Shown here: piece after piece, positions 1 through 8,665 of the stretch
How the letters are laid out: the number at the start of each line of letters is the position of its first letter
How positions within the stretch are numbered: position 1 is the first letter of the stretch
Assembly (NCBI GenBank): GCA_039798265.1
Contig: JBDKGH010000074.1
Coordinates: 1-15,933 of the forward strand
Direction of reading: 5' to 3'
From: JBDKGH01 sp039798265
GTDB lineage: Bacteria > Bacteroidota > Bacteroidia > Flavobacteriales_D > Sanyastnellaceae
Length of the DNA: 15,933 bases
The notes under the pieces: model-generated
Databases searched by the model: none
What the model was told of the DNA's origin: nothing
Seen by the model: the letters and a program-made list of their open reading frames with translations, nothing else
Made by a program: the position numbers and the translations under genes

Positions 1-2
1 AG

Positions 3-3000
3 GCTGAATCGCGTTTAGCTAATGTAAAAAGTGATTTGGATGCTGTTCGCCGCGCCGTAGTGCGTGATTCTGAACGTGCCAATCAAATTGGCCTTGACGC
101 CAAAGATGCTTATCGTCATGCTGAATTCTTTAAATCGGTGAATGAAAATCCAACCTTGGGTTTAAAGCCAGAAGAACTTCAGAAAATGAATGCGATGCAA
201 GCGGAAACCTTGGCTGATCGTATCGATGCCTTGACTACTCGACTTGAAGCTTTAGAAATTAAAGATCCATTGATGCTCGCGCAAATTACTGACGCCACTA
301 TGGAAAGCTTGAACGTTGTAGCTTCTGAGCGTCCGATCCAGGCCAATACTACTCCCGCAGAAAAATATGAAAATGCCTCTAGCATTCCTTCGCATGGAGC
401 AACTGAAATTGCTTCTCGTAAAGATGCAGCCATGGCTACTTTGATTACTGCAAACACTCAAAGCTTTGCTCCTCAACGCATGGTATTGGAAAACTCTATC
501 ATCAGTTTGAATGAACAAATCCGCACGCTTGAAAAGCGTCAAGAAACAGGTTTAGCAGAAGATGAAAAAGTTGAAATGGCTCGTTTGATTGATATGCGTG
601 GCGCACTTCAGGCTGAGCTAGCTCAAGAGCCTAGTGTTACTCTAACTACTGATCCAACAGTTTTAAACGAAGTTTACAACCAGGCCAATCCTGCATACAC
701 AGCATCTGTTGAGCAGATTAACTCTAAATCAGTAAATGATGTAGCTCGTGTATTTGAATTGAATAGCTTGAAAAAAGCTACACTTCAACAATTGAAAAAT
801 GAGCGAAAACTCAATGCAGAAAACGCCATCAATGAAAATACAGCAGAGGCTTTAAGCGCTGCTGCTGAAAAAGATCAACAATTGAGTGCTGCTATTCGCA
901 CATTGGAAAAAGAAACCAATGATGTAACTACACTTCGCGGAGCTTACGAAAGCTCAATCAAAGAAGTGATCGAAGGCGAAAAAACAGCTAGCGATAAGCT
1001 AGAAGAGCAAACCATGATCACTCAGTCTTATTTGACAGAGTTGAACAAAATGGAAGCTCAGTTGCGCGCGGAAATGAAAGAAAGTACCGATCAAAAGACC
1101 ATCTTCCGCAGCACAGAAACTCTAACCGCTCTTTTGAAAGAAAAAGAACAAGCGAATATTCGTTTATCTAGTTACACCAGCGACCGTGAATTGACCACAA
1201 ATACTTCACAGCCAGAAGCCAATACATCCGGCGCAAAAACGACCAATGAGGTAGTAGCTGAAAATACTCCAGCATCTCCTGGGGCATCCACTGAAGCGAG
1301 CTCAGAAAAAGAAACGATTTTGTCGCAAGTAAGCAAGGATGGCGAAACGGTTCAAACCCTATTTGAATCAAAAGAAGAAGTAGAATCCATATTCGCTTAT
1401 GAAAATGGTGGTCTTAAAGAATTAATGGAAAAACACCCCACTATTGGAAATAACGTTCGTGATTTCGATAAAATCACCGCTATCCAAAGTGAAATTTACC
1501 AAGTTGAAGGTGCCATTGCTATCGAAAGCAGTGAAGCGAAACAAAAGAAATTGGATCGCCAAGCAGAAGAGTTGTATGGTCGTAAAGCCTATCTTGAATT
1601 GGGTAATGTGAATACCATTCAAGAACTAACGGCCGCTGAATACGCAACTCAATTGGCACAAACCAATGCGGCAAAAGATGAAAAGAAAAACATCATGGAA
1701 GAACGTGTTATTCTTCGTGATGAAGTCAATAAACTTGTTCAACAAGCTGCTGCTGAAATGGAAGAAGCGGCCGGATTGCGCCAAAAGGCTACTCCGGTTA
1801 CGGATGAAATCGAGAAAAACGATTTTTACCGTCAGGCTTTTGCTAAGGAAGTACATGCTATTGAATTGTTGAAACAGTCACAAGCTTTGTTGGGCAATAC
1901 AGAGCTTATCGCTGAATACAACGATGACGAGTTGAACAGTCTTCGCTTCGGTTACACCGATAAAGTTGCAGAAGCACGCATCAATCAAGTGTTGGGTGCT
2001 TCTGACAACGCTCCTACTGCGGTTGTGGAAACTCCAAGCGCAGAATCGGTACAACCAGCAACTACCGAAAAGGTAGAGGCTAGCAGCTCTGCAACTACAG
2101 TTACTGAAAGCACAACTCCAGCTGCCAATGGTTTTGTTCCTTACCTCACAGAAGATGGAACAGCAGAAGTCATTTTTGTCAGCAACAATAAAACGTTGCC
2201 ATCAAAATCGACAACTACACCTACTCCAACTACTACCCCCGCTAATACACCAGCTAGCACAGTTACTTCACCTGCAACCAATGTTGATGTTCAGCCTGAA
2301 CCAATTATTAAAGGGGTTAATGATCAGGATGTAGCCGTTGTAAATATTCCTGTTGAGAAATCGGCCGTGTCACAACCCATTTCTCTCGGCGCCATTGATG
2401 TACAACCAGAGCCCATCATTAAAGGTGTGAATGATCAACCTGTAGCTAGCCTACCTTCTACTCCATCAGCTGCTGCTTTTGGAAGCGAAGATTTTGTTTA
2501 CACGTTCCCTGAGGTTTTGATCACTGATATCTTCAAGCCTACTAAAGCTGCCGCTTATACAGAATCTCGTCCTATTCCGATTGACCCAGAGATGCCAAAA
2601 GGTATTTACTACAAAGTTCAAATCGGTGCCTTCCGCAGTCGCATTCCTCAAAACTTGTTTGACGAGTTTGCACCCGTATGCGGTGAAACGGTGGGCAACG
2701 GACTCGTTCGCTATTCAGCTGGCTTCTTTATGACTTACGATCGTGCTGACCAAATTAAAATGGACATCCGTCGCATGGGATATGCAGATGCTTTCGTTGT
2801 GGCTTACAAAGACGGTAAGCGTATTCCAATCTTCGAAGCGATGGCTGCAACAGAGAGTGATTACGCTGCTTCTTACAACAAAGAAGTCTCTGATCTAGTT
2901 GAATCAGGTCCAATGCGCAATAATTTGGAGCCAACTACTGCAGTTAATAAAGTAAATACGACCAATGCATCACCTGTAACCACTACCAGTACTACCCAAA

Positions 3001-3437
3001 CTACAGTTTCAACAGATGGTACAAAAACAGTTACTACAGTTACTACCACAGAAACTGTTAGCACTCCTGCAAACAAAGCGACTGCTGGCGATTACTATAA
3101 AGGTGTGCCTGATGCTGCTCCTGCTGTGCAAGTAGAAACAACGAAAGGTTTGTTCTATACTGTTCAGGTGGGTGTGTATAGCAAACCAACTCCTGCATCA
3201 AAATTGGCGAACATAGCTCCATTGAACAGCGAATTAACGGCTACCAATAAAATCCGCTACACTGCTGGTCGTTTCACGAGCTTGCAAGATGCAGTGAACA
3301 AACGCGCCGAAGCCCGTCAAAAAGGAATTGACGACGCATTTATCACTGCTTATTACAATGGTTTGAAAATCACCATGTCAGAAGCCGACCGCATTCTTAA
3401 AGAATTCGGTAGTGCTATCCTTTACCAAGAACAATAA
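3..3437 (+). CDS. Large coiled-coil envelope protein with two C-terminal SPOR domains (5' partial)
   Basis: The frame is open to the left edge, so the gene begins outside the window; the first possible start inside it (TTG at 36) is unlikely to be real. Residue numbers here count from that TTG. Residues 1 to about 660 are rich in Glu, Lys, Gln, Ala and Leu with coiled-coil character and no hydrophobic segment. Thr/Pro/Ser-rich linkers follow (about 670-750 and 970-1015), and two SPOR-like domains lie at about 856-933 (starting GIYYKVQIGAF) and 1038-1115 (starting GLFYTVQVGVY). Between the first linker and SPOR 1, the peptide DVQPEPIIKGVNDQ occurs twice (751-764 and 788-801). SPOR domains are known to bind glycan strands stripped of stem peptides, so a periplasmic or envelope role is likely. 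The specific function is unknown and I do not recognise a named gene. A terminator follows 25 bp after the stop. Confidence 0.85.
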   Translation, partial: AESRLANVKSDLDAVRRAVVRDSERANQIGLDAKDAYRHAEFFKSVNENPTLGLKPEELQKMNAMQAETLADRIDALTTRLEALEIKDPLMLAQITDATMESLNVVASERPIQANTTPAEKYENASSIPSHGATEIASRKDAAMATLITANTQSFAPQRMVLENSIISLNEQIRTLEKRQETGLAEDEKVEMARLIDMRGALQAELAQEPSVTLTTDPTVLNEVYNQANPAYTASVEQINSKSVNDVARVFELNSLKKATLQQLKNERKLNAENAINENTAEALSAAAEKDQQLSAAIRTLEKETNDVTTLRGAYESSIKEVIEGEKTASDKLEEQTMITQSYLTELNKMEAQLRAEMKESTDQKTIFRSTETLTALLKEKEQANIRLSSYTSDRELTTNTSQPEANTSGAKTTNEVVAENTPASPGASTEASSEKETILSQVSKDGETVQTLFESKEEVESIFAYENGGLKELMEKHPTIGNNVRDFDKITAIQSEIYQVEGAIAIESSEAKQKKLDRQAEELYGRKAYLELGNVNTIQELTAAEYATQLAQTNAAKDEKKNIMEERVILRDEVNKLVQQAAAEMEEAAGLRQKATPVTDEIEKNDFYRQAFAKEVHAIELLKQSQALLGNTELIAEYNDDELNSLRFGYTDKVAEARINQVLGASDNAPTAVVETPSAESVQPATTEKVEASSSATTVTESTTPAANGFVPYLTEDGTAEVIFVSNNKTLPSKSTTTPTPTTTPANTPASTVTSPATNVDVQPEPIIKGVNDQDVAVVNIPVEKSAVSQPISLGAIDVQPEPIIKGVNDQPVASLPSTPSAAAFGSEDFVYTFPEVLITDIFKPTKAAAYTESRPIPIDPEMPKGIYYKVQIGAFRSRIPQNLFDEFAPVCGETVGNGLVRYSAGFFMTYDRADQIKMDIRRMGYADAFVVAYKDGKRIPIFEAMAATESDYAASYNKEVSDLVESGPMRNNLEPTTAVNKVNTTNASPVTTTSTTQTTVSTDGTKTVTTVTTTETVSTPANKATAGDYYKGVPDAAPAVQVETTKGLFYTVQVGVYSKPTPASKLANIAPLNSELTATNKIRYTAGRFTSLQDAVNKRAEARQKGIDDAFITAYYNGLKITMSEADRILKEFGSAILYQEQ
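2286..2447 (+). repeat. Duplicated peptide motif in the SPOR protein linker
   Basis: Two in-frame copies of a 17-residue segment start at 2286 and 2397, 111 bp apart. They match at 16 of 17 residues, the core being DVQPEPIIKGVNDQ. At the DNA level 9 of the 14 core codons differ, all at third positions. This is seen directly. It points to an old duplication whose peptide sequence has been kept by selection. Confidence 0.85.
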
Positions 3438-3462
3438 TCTTCCCTCATAATTTAGACTCCAC

Positions 3463-3496
3463 AGCCCGGTATGGAAAAGTTTCCTATCGGGCTTTT
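3463..3496 (+). terminator. Intrinsic terminator after the SPOR protein gene
   Basis: The arms are AGCCCGGTATGGAA (3463-3476) and TTTCCTATCGGGCT (3480-3493). They pair over 14 positions with one mismatch and two G-T wobbles around an AAG loop, and are followed by TTTT (3493-3496). The hairpin begins 25 bp after the TAA stop, as expected of a Rho-independent terminator. Confidence 0.75.
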
Positions 3497-3509
3497 GGTT
3501 TATAGGTTG

Positions 3510-3517
3510 TAAATTTG
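3510..3517 (+). promoter_or_regulatory. Possible Bacteroidota -7 element upstream of the lamin-tail gene
   Basis: TAAATTTG is an exact match to the Bacteroidota -7 consensus TAnnTTTG, about 65 bp upstream of the ATG at 3582 and just past the preceding terminator. No well-spaced TTG partner lies 17-23 bp upstream. The match may therefore be chance, or the true promoter may be a weaker sequence further down. Confidence 0.25.
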
Positions 3518-3581
3518 TCTTAATAAAAATAGGGTAATTCCTTAACATACTGTAAACAAATAAACGCGACCCCATAAGCTT

Positions 3582-5213
3582 ATGAAAAAAATCGCCACCA
3601 TTGCTCTCGCTCTATTGACAATCAAGGGGTTGTTTGGACAGACCCTTTACGTCAATGAGCTTGTTGCACGCAATAGTAATGGCGCTATGGATGATTTTTT
3701 CGAAACGAATGACTGGATAGAAATATTCAATAGTGGTGGAAGTTTGGTAAATTTAGGGGGATACTTTTTAAGCGATGACCCCACTAATTTGACGAAGTGG
3801 CAAATTCCCACCACCAATGCAGGCGTTACAACCATACTTCCCAACGATCATCTTATCTTTTGGCTTGACAATGATCTCACGCAAGGCGAAGATCATGTTG
3901 GTTTTACCCTCAGCGGCGATGGCGAATCGGTTATTCTTACCGCTCAAGATAGCATTACCATAATTGACCAAATTGACTACCCTTTAATGGCTGTCGACTT
4001 TAGCTATGGTCGCACATGTGATGCCTGTCCAAACTGGACCTTTTTTGGAACGCCTACCTTCGATGCAGCGAATGCTACGACTGTTTTAACCACTGATTTT
4101 ATAGTTATAAATGAAGCGCAAGTCACTAATGTAAACACAGTTCACGATTTGCAATATCAATTTGAAAGTTGGATTGAGGTGTATAATCCTAACGCTTATC
4201 ATGTAAACCTAGGTGGATACCAAATCAGCATTAACGGAGTCAGTTACGCGATACCTCAAACTAATCCTTACTACACGGCGATTCCCGCAGGAGGATTTGT
4301 TTTGCTTTGGTGTGATAATGACTTGGCTGATGGCACCAACCATCTTCCTCAAACGTTAACGACTGGCTCGGTCATTCAAATTATAGGTCCTGATAATTCG
4401 ACAATTGATACGTACACGCTTCCTAGTACTATACCAAGCGACCAATCTTATGGTCGCCAATCGGATGGCAGCCCTACCAGTATTGTGTTTAGCATTCCTA
4501 CGCCACGCGTCAGTAACACGACTCAGCCTGTTAGTTTCCCTACTCTTTATATTAACGAGGTAATGCCCTCTAATCTGATCACAATTGCTGATAATTATGG
4601 TAATTACGAAGATTGGTTTGAGATTTATAATCCGAACTCTTTTGCCGTCAATTTAAGTGGCTACTATTTCAGCGACAACCCTGAAAACCCGATGAAATGG
4701 CAAGTGCCCAACACCCAAGTGGATAGCGTAACTGTTCCTGCCAATGGATTTCGTCTGTTTTGGGCAGATGAGGAAAATACAGAAGGTGTATTGCATGCGA
4801 GCTTTCGTCTAAGTTCCATTAGTGAATGTTTGGCCTTCTATTCTCCCGATGGTTTTTCTTTGATTGATGAAATTTGTTGGGCCAACATTCCCGTCGATCA
4901 AAGCTATGGGCGTATTTCAGACGGTGATGGTGCGTGGTGGACCTTTACTTCAAGCACTCCAGAAGCTAGCAATGCAGGCGGTCAATTAATCGTAGAAGAT
5001 GTAGTAAAGCAATCATCGATCAGCCTTTACCCCAATCCTACGCAGGGCATGCTTTTCTTTTCAGAAAAAACAAGTGCTCGCATTTATAATTTGACTGGAA
5101 ACTTGGTGTCAATCATTAACGCTGAAACACAAGTTGACCTCAGTGATTTAGCTACAGGAATGTACACCATTCTGCTAGACAATGGTGACAGGAGCTTGAT
5201 CTTGAAAAATTGA
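3582..5213 (+). CDS. Secreted protein of three lamin-tail domains with a T9SS sorting domain
   Basis: A signal peptide (residues 1-19, MKKIATIALALLTIKGLFG, then QTLY) is followed by three lamin-tail (LTD) repeats starting near residues 22, 172 and 322, an even spacing of 150. Each has a WIEI/WIEV/WFEIYN strand and an NLGGY or NLSGY turn, and near its end the tetrapeptide SYGR (141, 289, 441). Residues about 478-543 form a type A T9SS sorting domain with SLYPNPTQG at 483 and a C-terminal beta-rich stretch ending in LILKN. LTDs are immunoglobulin-like beta folds common in exported bacterial proteins; no catalytic domain is visible, so an adhesive or structural surface role is inferred. ATG at 3582 fits the signal peptide directly; no Shine-Dalgarno is seen, which is usual in this phylum. 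The gene converges on the FG-GAP gene with a 5-bp gap. Confidence 0.9.
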   Translation: MKKIATIALALLTIKGLFGQTLYVNELVARNSNGAMDDFFETNDWIEIFNSGGSLVNLGGYFLSDDPTNLTKWQIPTTNAGVTTILPNDHLIFWLDNDLTQGEDHVGFTLSGDGESVILTAQDSITIIDQIDYPLMAVDFSYGRTCDACPNWTFFGTPTFDAANATTVLTTDFIVINEAQVTNVNTVHDLQYQFESWIEVYNPNAYHVNLGGYQISINGVSYAIPQTNPYYTAIPAGGFVLLWCDNDLADGTNHLPQTLTTGSVIQIIGPDNSTIDTYTLPSTIPSDQSYGRQSDGSPTSIVFSIPTPRVSNTTQPVSFPTLYINEVMPSNLITIADNYGNYEDWFEIYNPNSFAVNLSGYYFSDNPENPMKWQVPNTQVDSVTVPANGFRLFWADEENTEGVLHASFRLSSISECLAFYSPDGFSLIDEICWANIPVDQSYGRISDGDGAWWTFTSSTPEASNAGGQLIVEDVVKQSSISLYPNPTQGMLFFSEKTSARIYNLTGNLVSIINAETQVDLSDLATGMYTILLDNGDRSLILKN

Positions 5214-5218
5214 TTTAT

Positions 5219-8050
5219 TTACCGAATAACTTCAAAAGGGGTAGTGTTTTCACTGCCCTTTTTTGTTTTTACCCGAAAGAAATAGAGACCTCCGGAAAGT
5301 GCAGAAATATGGATCAAATCCGAGTTAAGAGGGTTTATTTTAGATAGAATGATTCGTCCATTTATATCCATGATATCATAAGAAGCAAGTTCAGTAGACA
5401 CCGCATAATTTATTGTTTCTGCAGCAGGATTAGGATATATGTTTAAGTCGATGGACCATTTTTCCTCCTCTACATGATCGATCATATCAATGAAAAATGT
5501 TTGAGAAATGGTACAACCCAAACTATCCGTAATCACGACAGAATATTCGTTCGGGTCTAGTTCGGTTAATGGATTCCCTAAAAACCCTGTACTCCATTCA
5601 ATGTGATATGGTGGCGTTCCGCCGTTTACTGTGGCATTTGCACTCCCCATTTGAACCAATGAAATAACGGGCTCTAATGCTAAATCGACGCTTAATGGCA
5701 ATGGACTTACCAACTCTACTATTTCCGAATGTTCACATCCATTAAAATCTGAAATTTGTAATGTATAGCTTCCTGCTGTCAAATTCATCCATTGATCATT
5801 AGTCCAAGAAAGCGTATAAGGCTCAGTTCCGCCATAAATTGATGTTACTTCAATGCTTCCATCAGTGGCGTCATAACAATTGGGTTGGTGAGCTATCCAC
5901 TCCATGTCCAGGGCATTAGGAAACTCAATTACAAATGAAATAGAGTCCACACATTGGTTTGAATCCGTGGCATACGCTGTATAAGATCCATTTTCCAATT
6001 GTCCATTTGCTTCAGGATAAATAAAACTATAGGGTGACACACCACCTTCGATGGTTTGAAATTGAAATAGACCATCATTAGCCAAAGGGCAATTACCTTG
6101 TATCACCTCAAAGGATAGAACTTGGAGGTCTGAAGGTTCCATAACTTCAAAACTGAATGTTTCAATACAACCATCTATTTTGGTAATTGTGCAATCATAC
6201 ATTCCGGCAGATAGTTGAGCGATGGCGTTACCCACTTCGCCACTAGTCCAATTCACTTGTGCGATGAGCTCGCTCTCGGGTATTGAAATGCTACCATCTT
6301 GTTGACCATAACAACTAATATTCACAACGGATGGAACGAGTTCAAGTGGCAAACTAGGATGTATAGTAAGCGTGTCTGATAGAATCAACCAAGCTCCATC
6401 GTGTTGGGCTGTAAACCAATAATCGCCAGGCTCAGTAATTTCAATAAAACGGGAGGTTGCGCCCGTATTCCAAAGAATTGAATTAGACTGACCGCTATCT
6501 AATATCAAGCTTTCATTTGGGCAAATGACTGTACTTTCTGAAGAGGGTAATCGTTGAAGTGTTGCTCCTTCAACAAATTGATGATACTGATCAACCTCCA
6601 AATTGTAGTATTTCTCGGTCAATCCGTTGGGCCATTGGATAAGAAGACTATCGACAACTGTTTCGTTTGCAAGCCCAATGATTTCAGCATAACTGTGCTG
6701 TGAGAGATAGGATTCTCCAACATGGGTATATCGATTTTGAAGCTGACCATTGGTCCAAACTTTAATCTGACTGCCTACGGCGAAAGAATTGGAAAGTACA
6801 CCCTGCAAATGCACGCCGATCCAATGATTAGTCCCTCCATCATTTTGCCAAAAGTCAGACTCGAAAGGGTCGTTATTGTTATTGTAAAAATCAAAGTAGC
6901 CATCCCTATTCCAATCAGCCAGCGTGGAGCAAAAGGTTGGATTATCATCGAACCCCAGTCCAACCGCAGCGGCAGCGGAGGTAAACGGTAAAGTACCATT
7001 TTGGGTAAAAAAGAAATTGGGGTATTGACCGTAATTACCAAAATTAGCTGCCACAAAAAGATCTTCCCACCCATTGTTATCGTAGTCAATCCAATTGGAT
7101 CCCCAACATATCGCATTTACTTCTACTCCCGCCTCTGGACCAATATTGGTATAAAACGAATTTCCATCATTCCGCATGAGATAATTGCCATCCACACCGT
7201 TAGCAACGAAAATATCCAAGTCATCATCGCGATCAAAATCGCCTGGTGTGATGGACATAGCGTCGATGTATAGATCCAATCCCGTGTCTTGAGCGACCTC
7301 TTGAAAAGTGCCATTTTGTTGATTATGGTATAGTCGGTTGCGATAGGCTGCACGATCAATAATGATATATAAATCCTGCCAACCATCTTGATCAAAGTCT
7401 AACCAAGTCCCTTGAAACGTTGGGGACGCAATAAAAAGTAAACCAGCAGCAATAGTGACGTCAGTAAATGTACCATTACCATTGTTTCGATGCAGCCTGC
7501 TGCTCATCGAAGCAGAAGGGTTGACAGGGAACAAAAAGTACTTCGTTATAAAGACGTCCAAATCCCCGTCGCGATCATAATCACTCCAGCTTGTGCCATA
7601 ATAGTTGGACAACGATGTTCCTAAACCCGATGAAGCCGTTACATCCGTGAAATTAAAATTCCCGTCATTCTGATAGAGATATAGACGACCGCCAAATTGA
7701 TCAAAAAATAAATCAAGATCGCCATCACCATCATAATCGATCCATTGAACCGATATAACAGAAGGACCAGAATCTATGGAAAGCGGAAAAAACACTTCTT
7801 CGAGAACACCATTATTGCTTTGAAAAAACCGAGGAAGACTGCCACCTGATGCGGTAGTGATATCATCCCAACCATCTTGGTTAAAATCAACCCCGCTCGA
7901 ACCATTACCGATATAAGTACTTGCATTAAAATTATGCAAATCGAATACTCCGCCTACATCGACAAATTGCGCCCGCGATAGATTCGGAGCGATGATAACT
8001 ATGGCATAAAAAACGAAAAGAAATTTCTTCAGCACGGAGCAATTTGTCAA
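5219..8050 (-). CDS. T9SS-exported FG-GAP/VCBS propeller protein with UnbV and SprB repeats
   Basis: The 943-aa product has a signal peptide (1-27, ending SRA before QFVDV). Seven Asp-rich calcium-binding motifs follow (starting 55, 105, 158, 218, 271, 322, 379; for example DYDGDGDLD), the number expected for a seven-bladed FG-GAP/VCBS beta-propeller. Next come an ASPIC/UnbV domain (about 413-497, with GVGSQIKVW-like and SLLIQWPNG segments), an Ig-like stretch (505-565), four SprB-like repeats (about 570-640, 641-714, 715-787, 788-855) and a T9SS type A sorting domain (868-943, NIYPNPAAE). This is a large surface or secreted protein, probably adhesive; no enzyme domain is seen. The start is TTG at 8050 with an AGGAG 5 nt upstream and an in-frame TGA just before; GTG at 8035 is the only nearby alternative. 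It lies 24 bp downstream of the phosphoglycosyl transferase gene with no terminator between, so co-transcription is likely. Confidence 0.9.
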   Translation of the reverse strand: MTNCSVLKKFLFVFYAIVIIAPNLSRAQFVDVGGVFDLHNFNASTYIGNGSSGVDFNQDGWDDITTASGGSLPRFFQSNNGVLEEVFFPLSIDSGPSVISVQWIDYDGDGDLDLFFDQFGGRLYLYQNDGNFNFTDVTASSGLGTSLSNYYGTSWSDYDRDGDLDVFITKYFLFPVNPSASMSSRLHRNNGNGTFTDVTIAAGLLFIASPTFQGTWLDFDQDGWQDLYIIIDRAAYRNRLYHNQQNGTFQEVAQDTGLDLYIDAMSITPGDFDRDDDLDIFVANGVDGNYLMRNDGNSFYTNIGPEAGVEVNAICWGSNWIDYDNNGWEDLFVAANFGNYGQYPNFFFTQNGTLPFTSAAAAVGLGFDDNPTFCSTLADWNRDGYFDFYNNNNDPFESDFWQNDGGTNHWIGVHLQGVLSNSFAVGSQIKVWTNGQLQNRYTHVGESYLSQHSYAEIIGLANETVVDSLLIQWPNGLTEKYYNLEVDQYHQFVEGATLQRLPSSESTVICPNESLILDSGQSNSILWNTGATSRFIEITEPGDYWFTAQHDGAWLILSDTLTIHPSLPLELVPSVVNISCYGQQDGSISIPESELIAQVNWTSGEVGNAIAQLSAGMYDCTITKIDGCIETFSFEVMEPSDLQVLSFEVIQGNCPLANDGLFQFQTIEGGVSPYSFIYPEANGQLENGSYTAYATDSNQCVDSISFVIEFPNALDMEWIAHQPNCYDATDGSIEVTSIYGGTEPYTLSWTNDQWMNLTAGSYTLQISDFNGCEHSEIVELVSPLPLSVDLALEPVISLVQMGSANATVNGGTPPYHIEWSTGFLGNPLTELDPNEYSVVITDSLGCTISQTFFIDMIDHVEEEKWSIDLNIYPNPAAETINYAVSTELASYDIMDINGRIILSKINPLNSDLIHISALSGGLYFFRVKTKKGSENTTPFEVIR
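5234..5264 (+). terminator. Intrinsic terminator for the lamin-tail gene, inside the opposing coding region
   Basis: AAAAGGGGTAGTG (5234-5246), loop TTTT (5247-5250) and CACTGCCCTTTTTT (5251-5264) form a strong stem with one bulged G and one wobble, ending in six T residues. It starts 20 bp after the plus-strand stop. It lies wholly within the last codons of the minus-strand FG-GAP gene, where it encodes part of its sorting domain. Read on the minus strand the T tract is only four bases, so it looks stronger in the plus direction. Confidence 0.75.
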
Positions 8051-8055
8051 GGTTA

Positions 8056-8060
8056 CTCCT
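8056..8060 (-). promoter_or_regulatory. Shine-Dalgarno sequence deciding a TTG start
   Basis: AGGAG on the minus strand sits 5 nt before TTG (8050-8048). It is 20 nt from the alternative GTG (8035-8033), too far for that codon. Since genes of this phylum usually lack such sites, it is a notable support for the TTG. Confidence 0.5.
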
Positions 8061-8074
8061 CAAAGATATAACGA

Positions 8075-8665
8075 TTAATGAAAAATCGCCTTTACCGTGC
8101 GCAGGATTATTTTGATATCGGTAAAAAAACCCATTTCCTTGATATACCGTTGGTTTAACGCCAGTTTTGCAGGCATTATTTCTTGGCGATAAGTTGATTC
8201 AGGGTCAGAGGAAGCCGCTAATAATTCGTTTTCAGAGAAGTACTCTAATGAAGCATAATCGGTTAATCCTGGTCGCACCTTTAAAACAGAAAGTTGATCT
8301 GGAGTATACAGTTCCACATATTTGGGAACCTCTGGGCGTGGGCCCACTACCGACATTTGACCGAAAAGAATATTGAGCAACTGCGGTAGTTCATCTAATT
8401 TGTATTTCCTCAGAAAATAGCCCACTCGAGTAATGCGATTATCTCTAGCTCCTACGGTAATTTGCCCTTTCGATTCTGAATCAGGGCGCATCGTTCGAAA
8501 CTTGAATAACCCAAAATGAACACCGTTTTTCCCTACTCTAATTTGTTTGAAAAACACACCACCTCTGCTATCCAATGCAATGGCCAATGATAGCAAAATA
8601 CCAAAAGGCAACAAGCACAGGATGAATACTGCAGAAAAACATATGTCAAATAAGCGCTTCATCAA
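8075..8665 (-). CDS. Small phosphoglycosyl transferase (bacterial sugar transferase family)
   Basis: At 196 aa this is the size of the compact monotopic phosphoglycosyl transferases (PglC type), which move a sugar 1-phosphate from a UDP-sugar to undecaprenyl phosphate and so start glycan assembly at the inner membrane. Visible hallmarks are the N-terminal hydrophobic hairpin with a Pro turn (residues 8-31, LLPFG at 18), KFRTM (55-59), the Asp-Glu catalytic pair in KLDELPQ (D91, E92), SVVGPRPE (105-112) and RPGLT (131-135). The ATG overlaps the TGA of the upstream aminotransferase gene (ATGA), so the two are translationally coupled. No flippase, polymerase or further glycosyltransferase is adjacent. 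The donor sugar cannot be read from sequence; an amino sugar made by the neighbour is a reasonable inference. Confidence 0.92.
   Translation of the reverse strand: MMKRLFDICFSAVFILCLLPFGILLSLAIALDSRGGVFFKQIRVGKNGVHFGLFKFRTMRPDSESKGQITVGARDNRITRVGYFLRKYKLDELPQLLNILFGQMSVVGPRPEVPKYVELYTPDQLSVLKVRPGLTDYASLEYFSENELLAASSDPESTYRQEIMPAKLALNQRYIKEMGFFTDIKIILRTVKAIFH

Noticed and set aside
179..542. Antisense open frames within the SPOR protein gene
   Set aside because: They are short frames opposite a strongly coding coiled-coil region, with no start signals or recognisable domain.
6722..7395. Open frames of 89-113 codons on both strands inside the FG-GAP gene
   Set aside because: They follow from the biased codons of the repeated Asp-rich motifs; their translations lack recognisable domains, and the main frame is clearly coding throughout.
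5219..8050. Regularly spaced repeated DNA that might suggest a repeat array
   Set aside because: The spacing reflects protein repeats (calcium motifs and SprB units) with diverged DNA, not a CRISPR or tandem DNA array.
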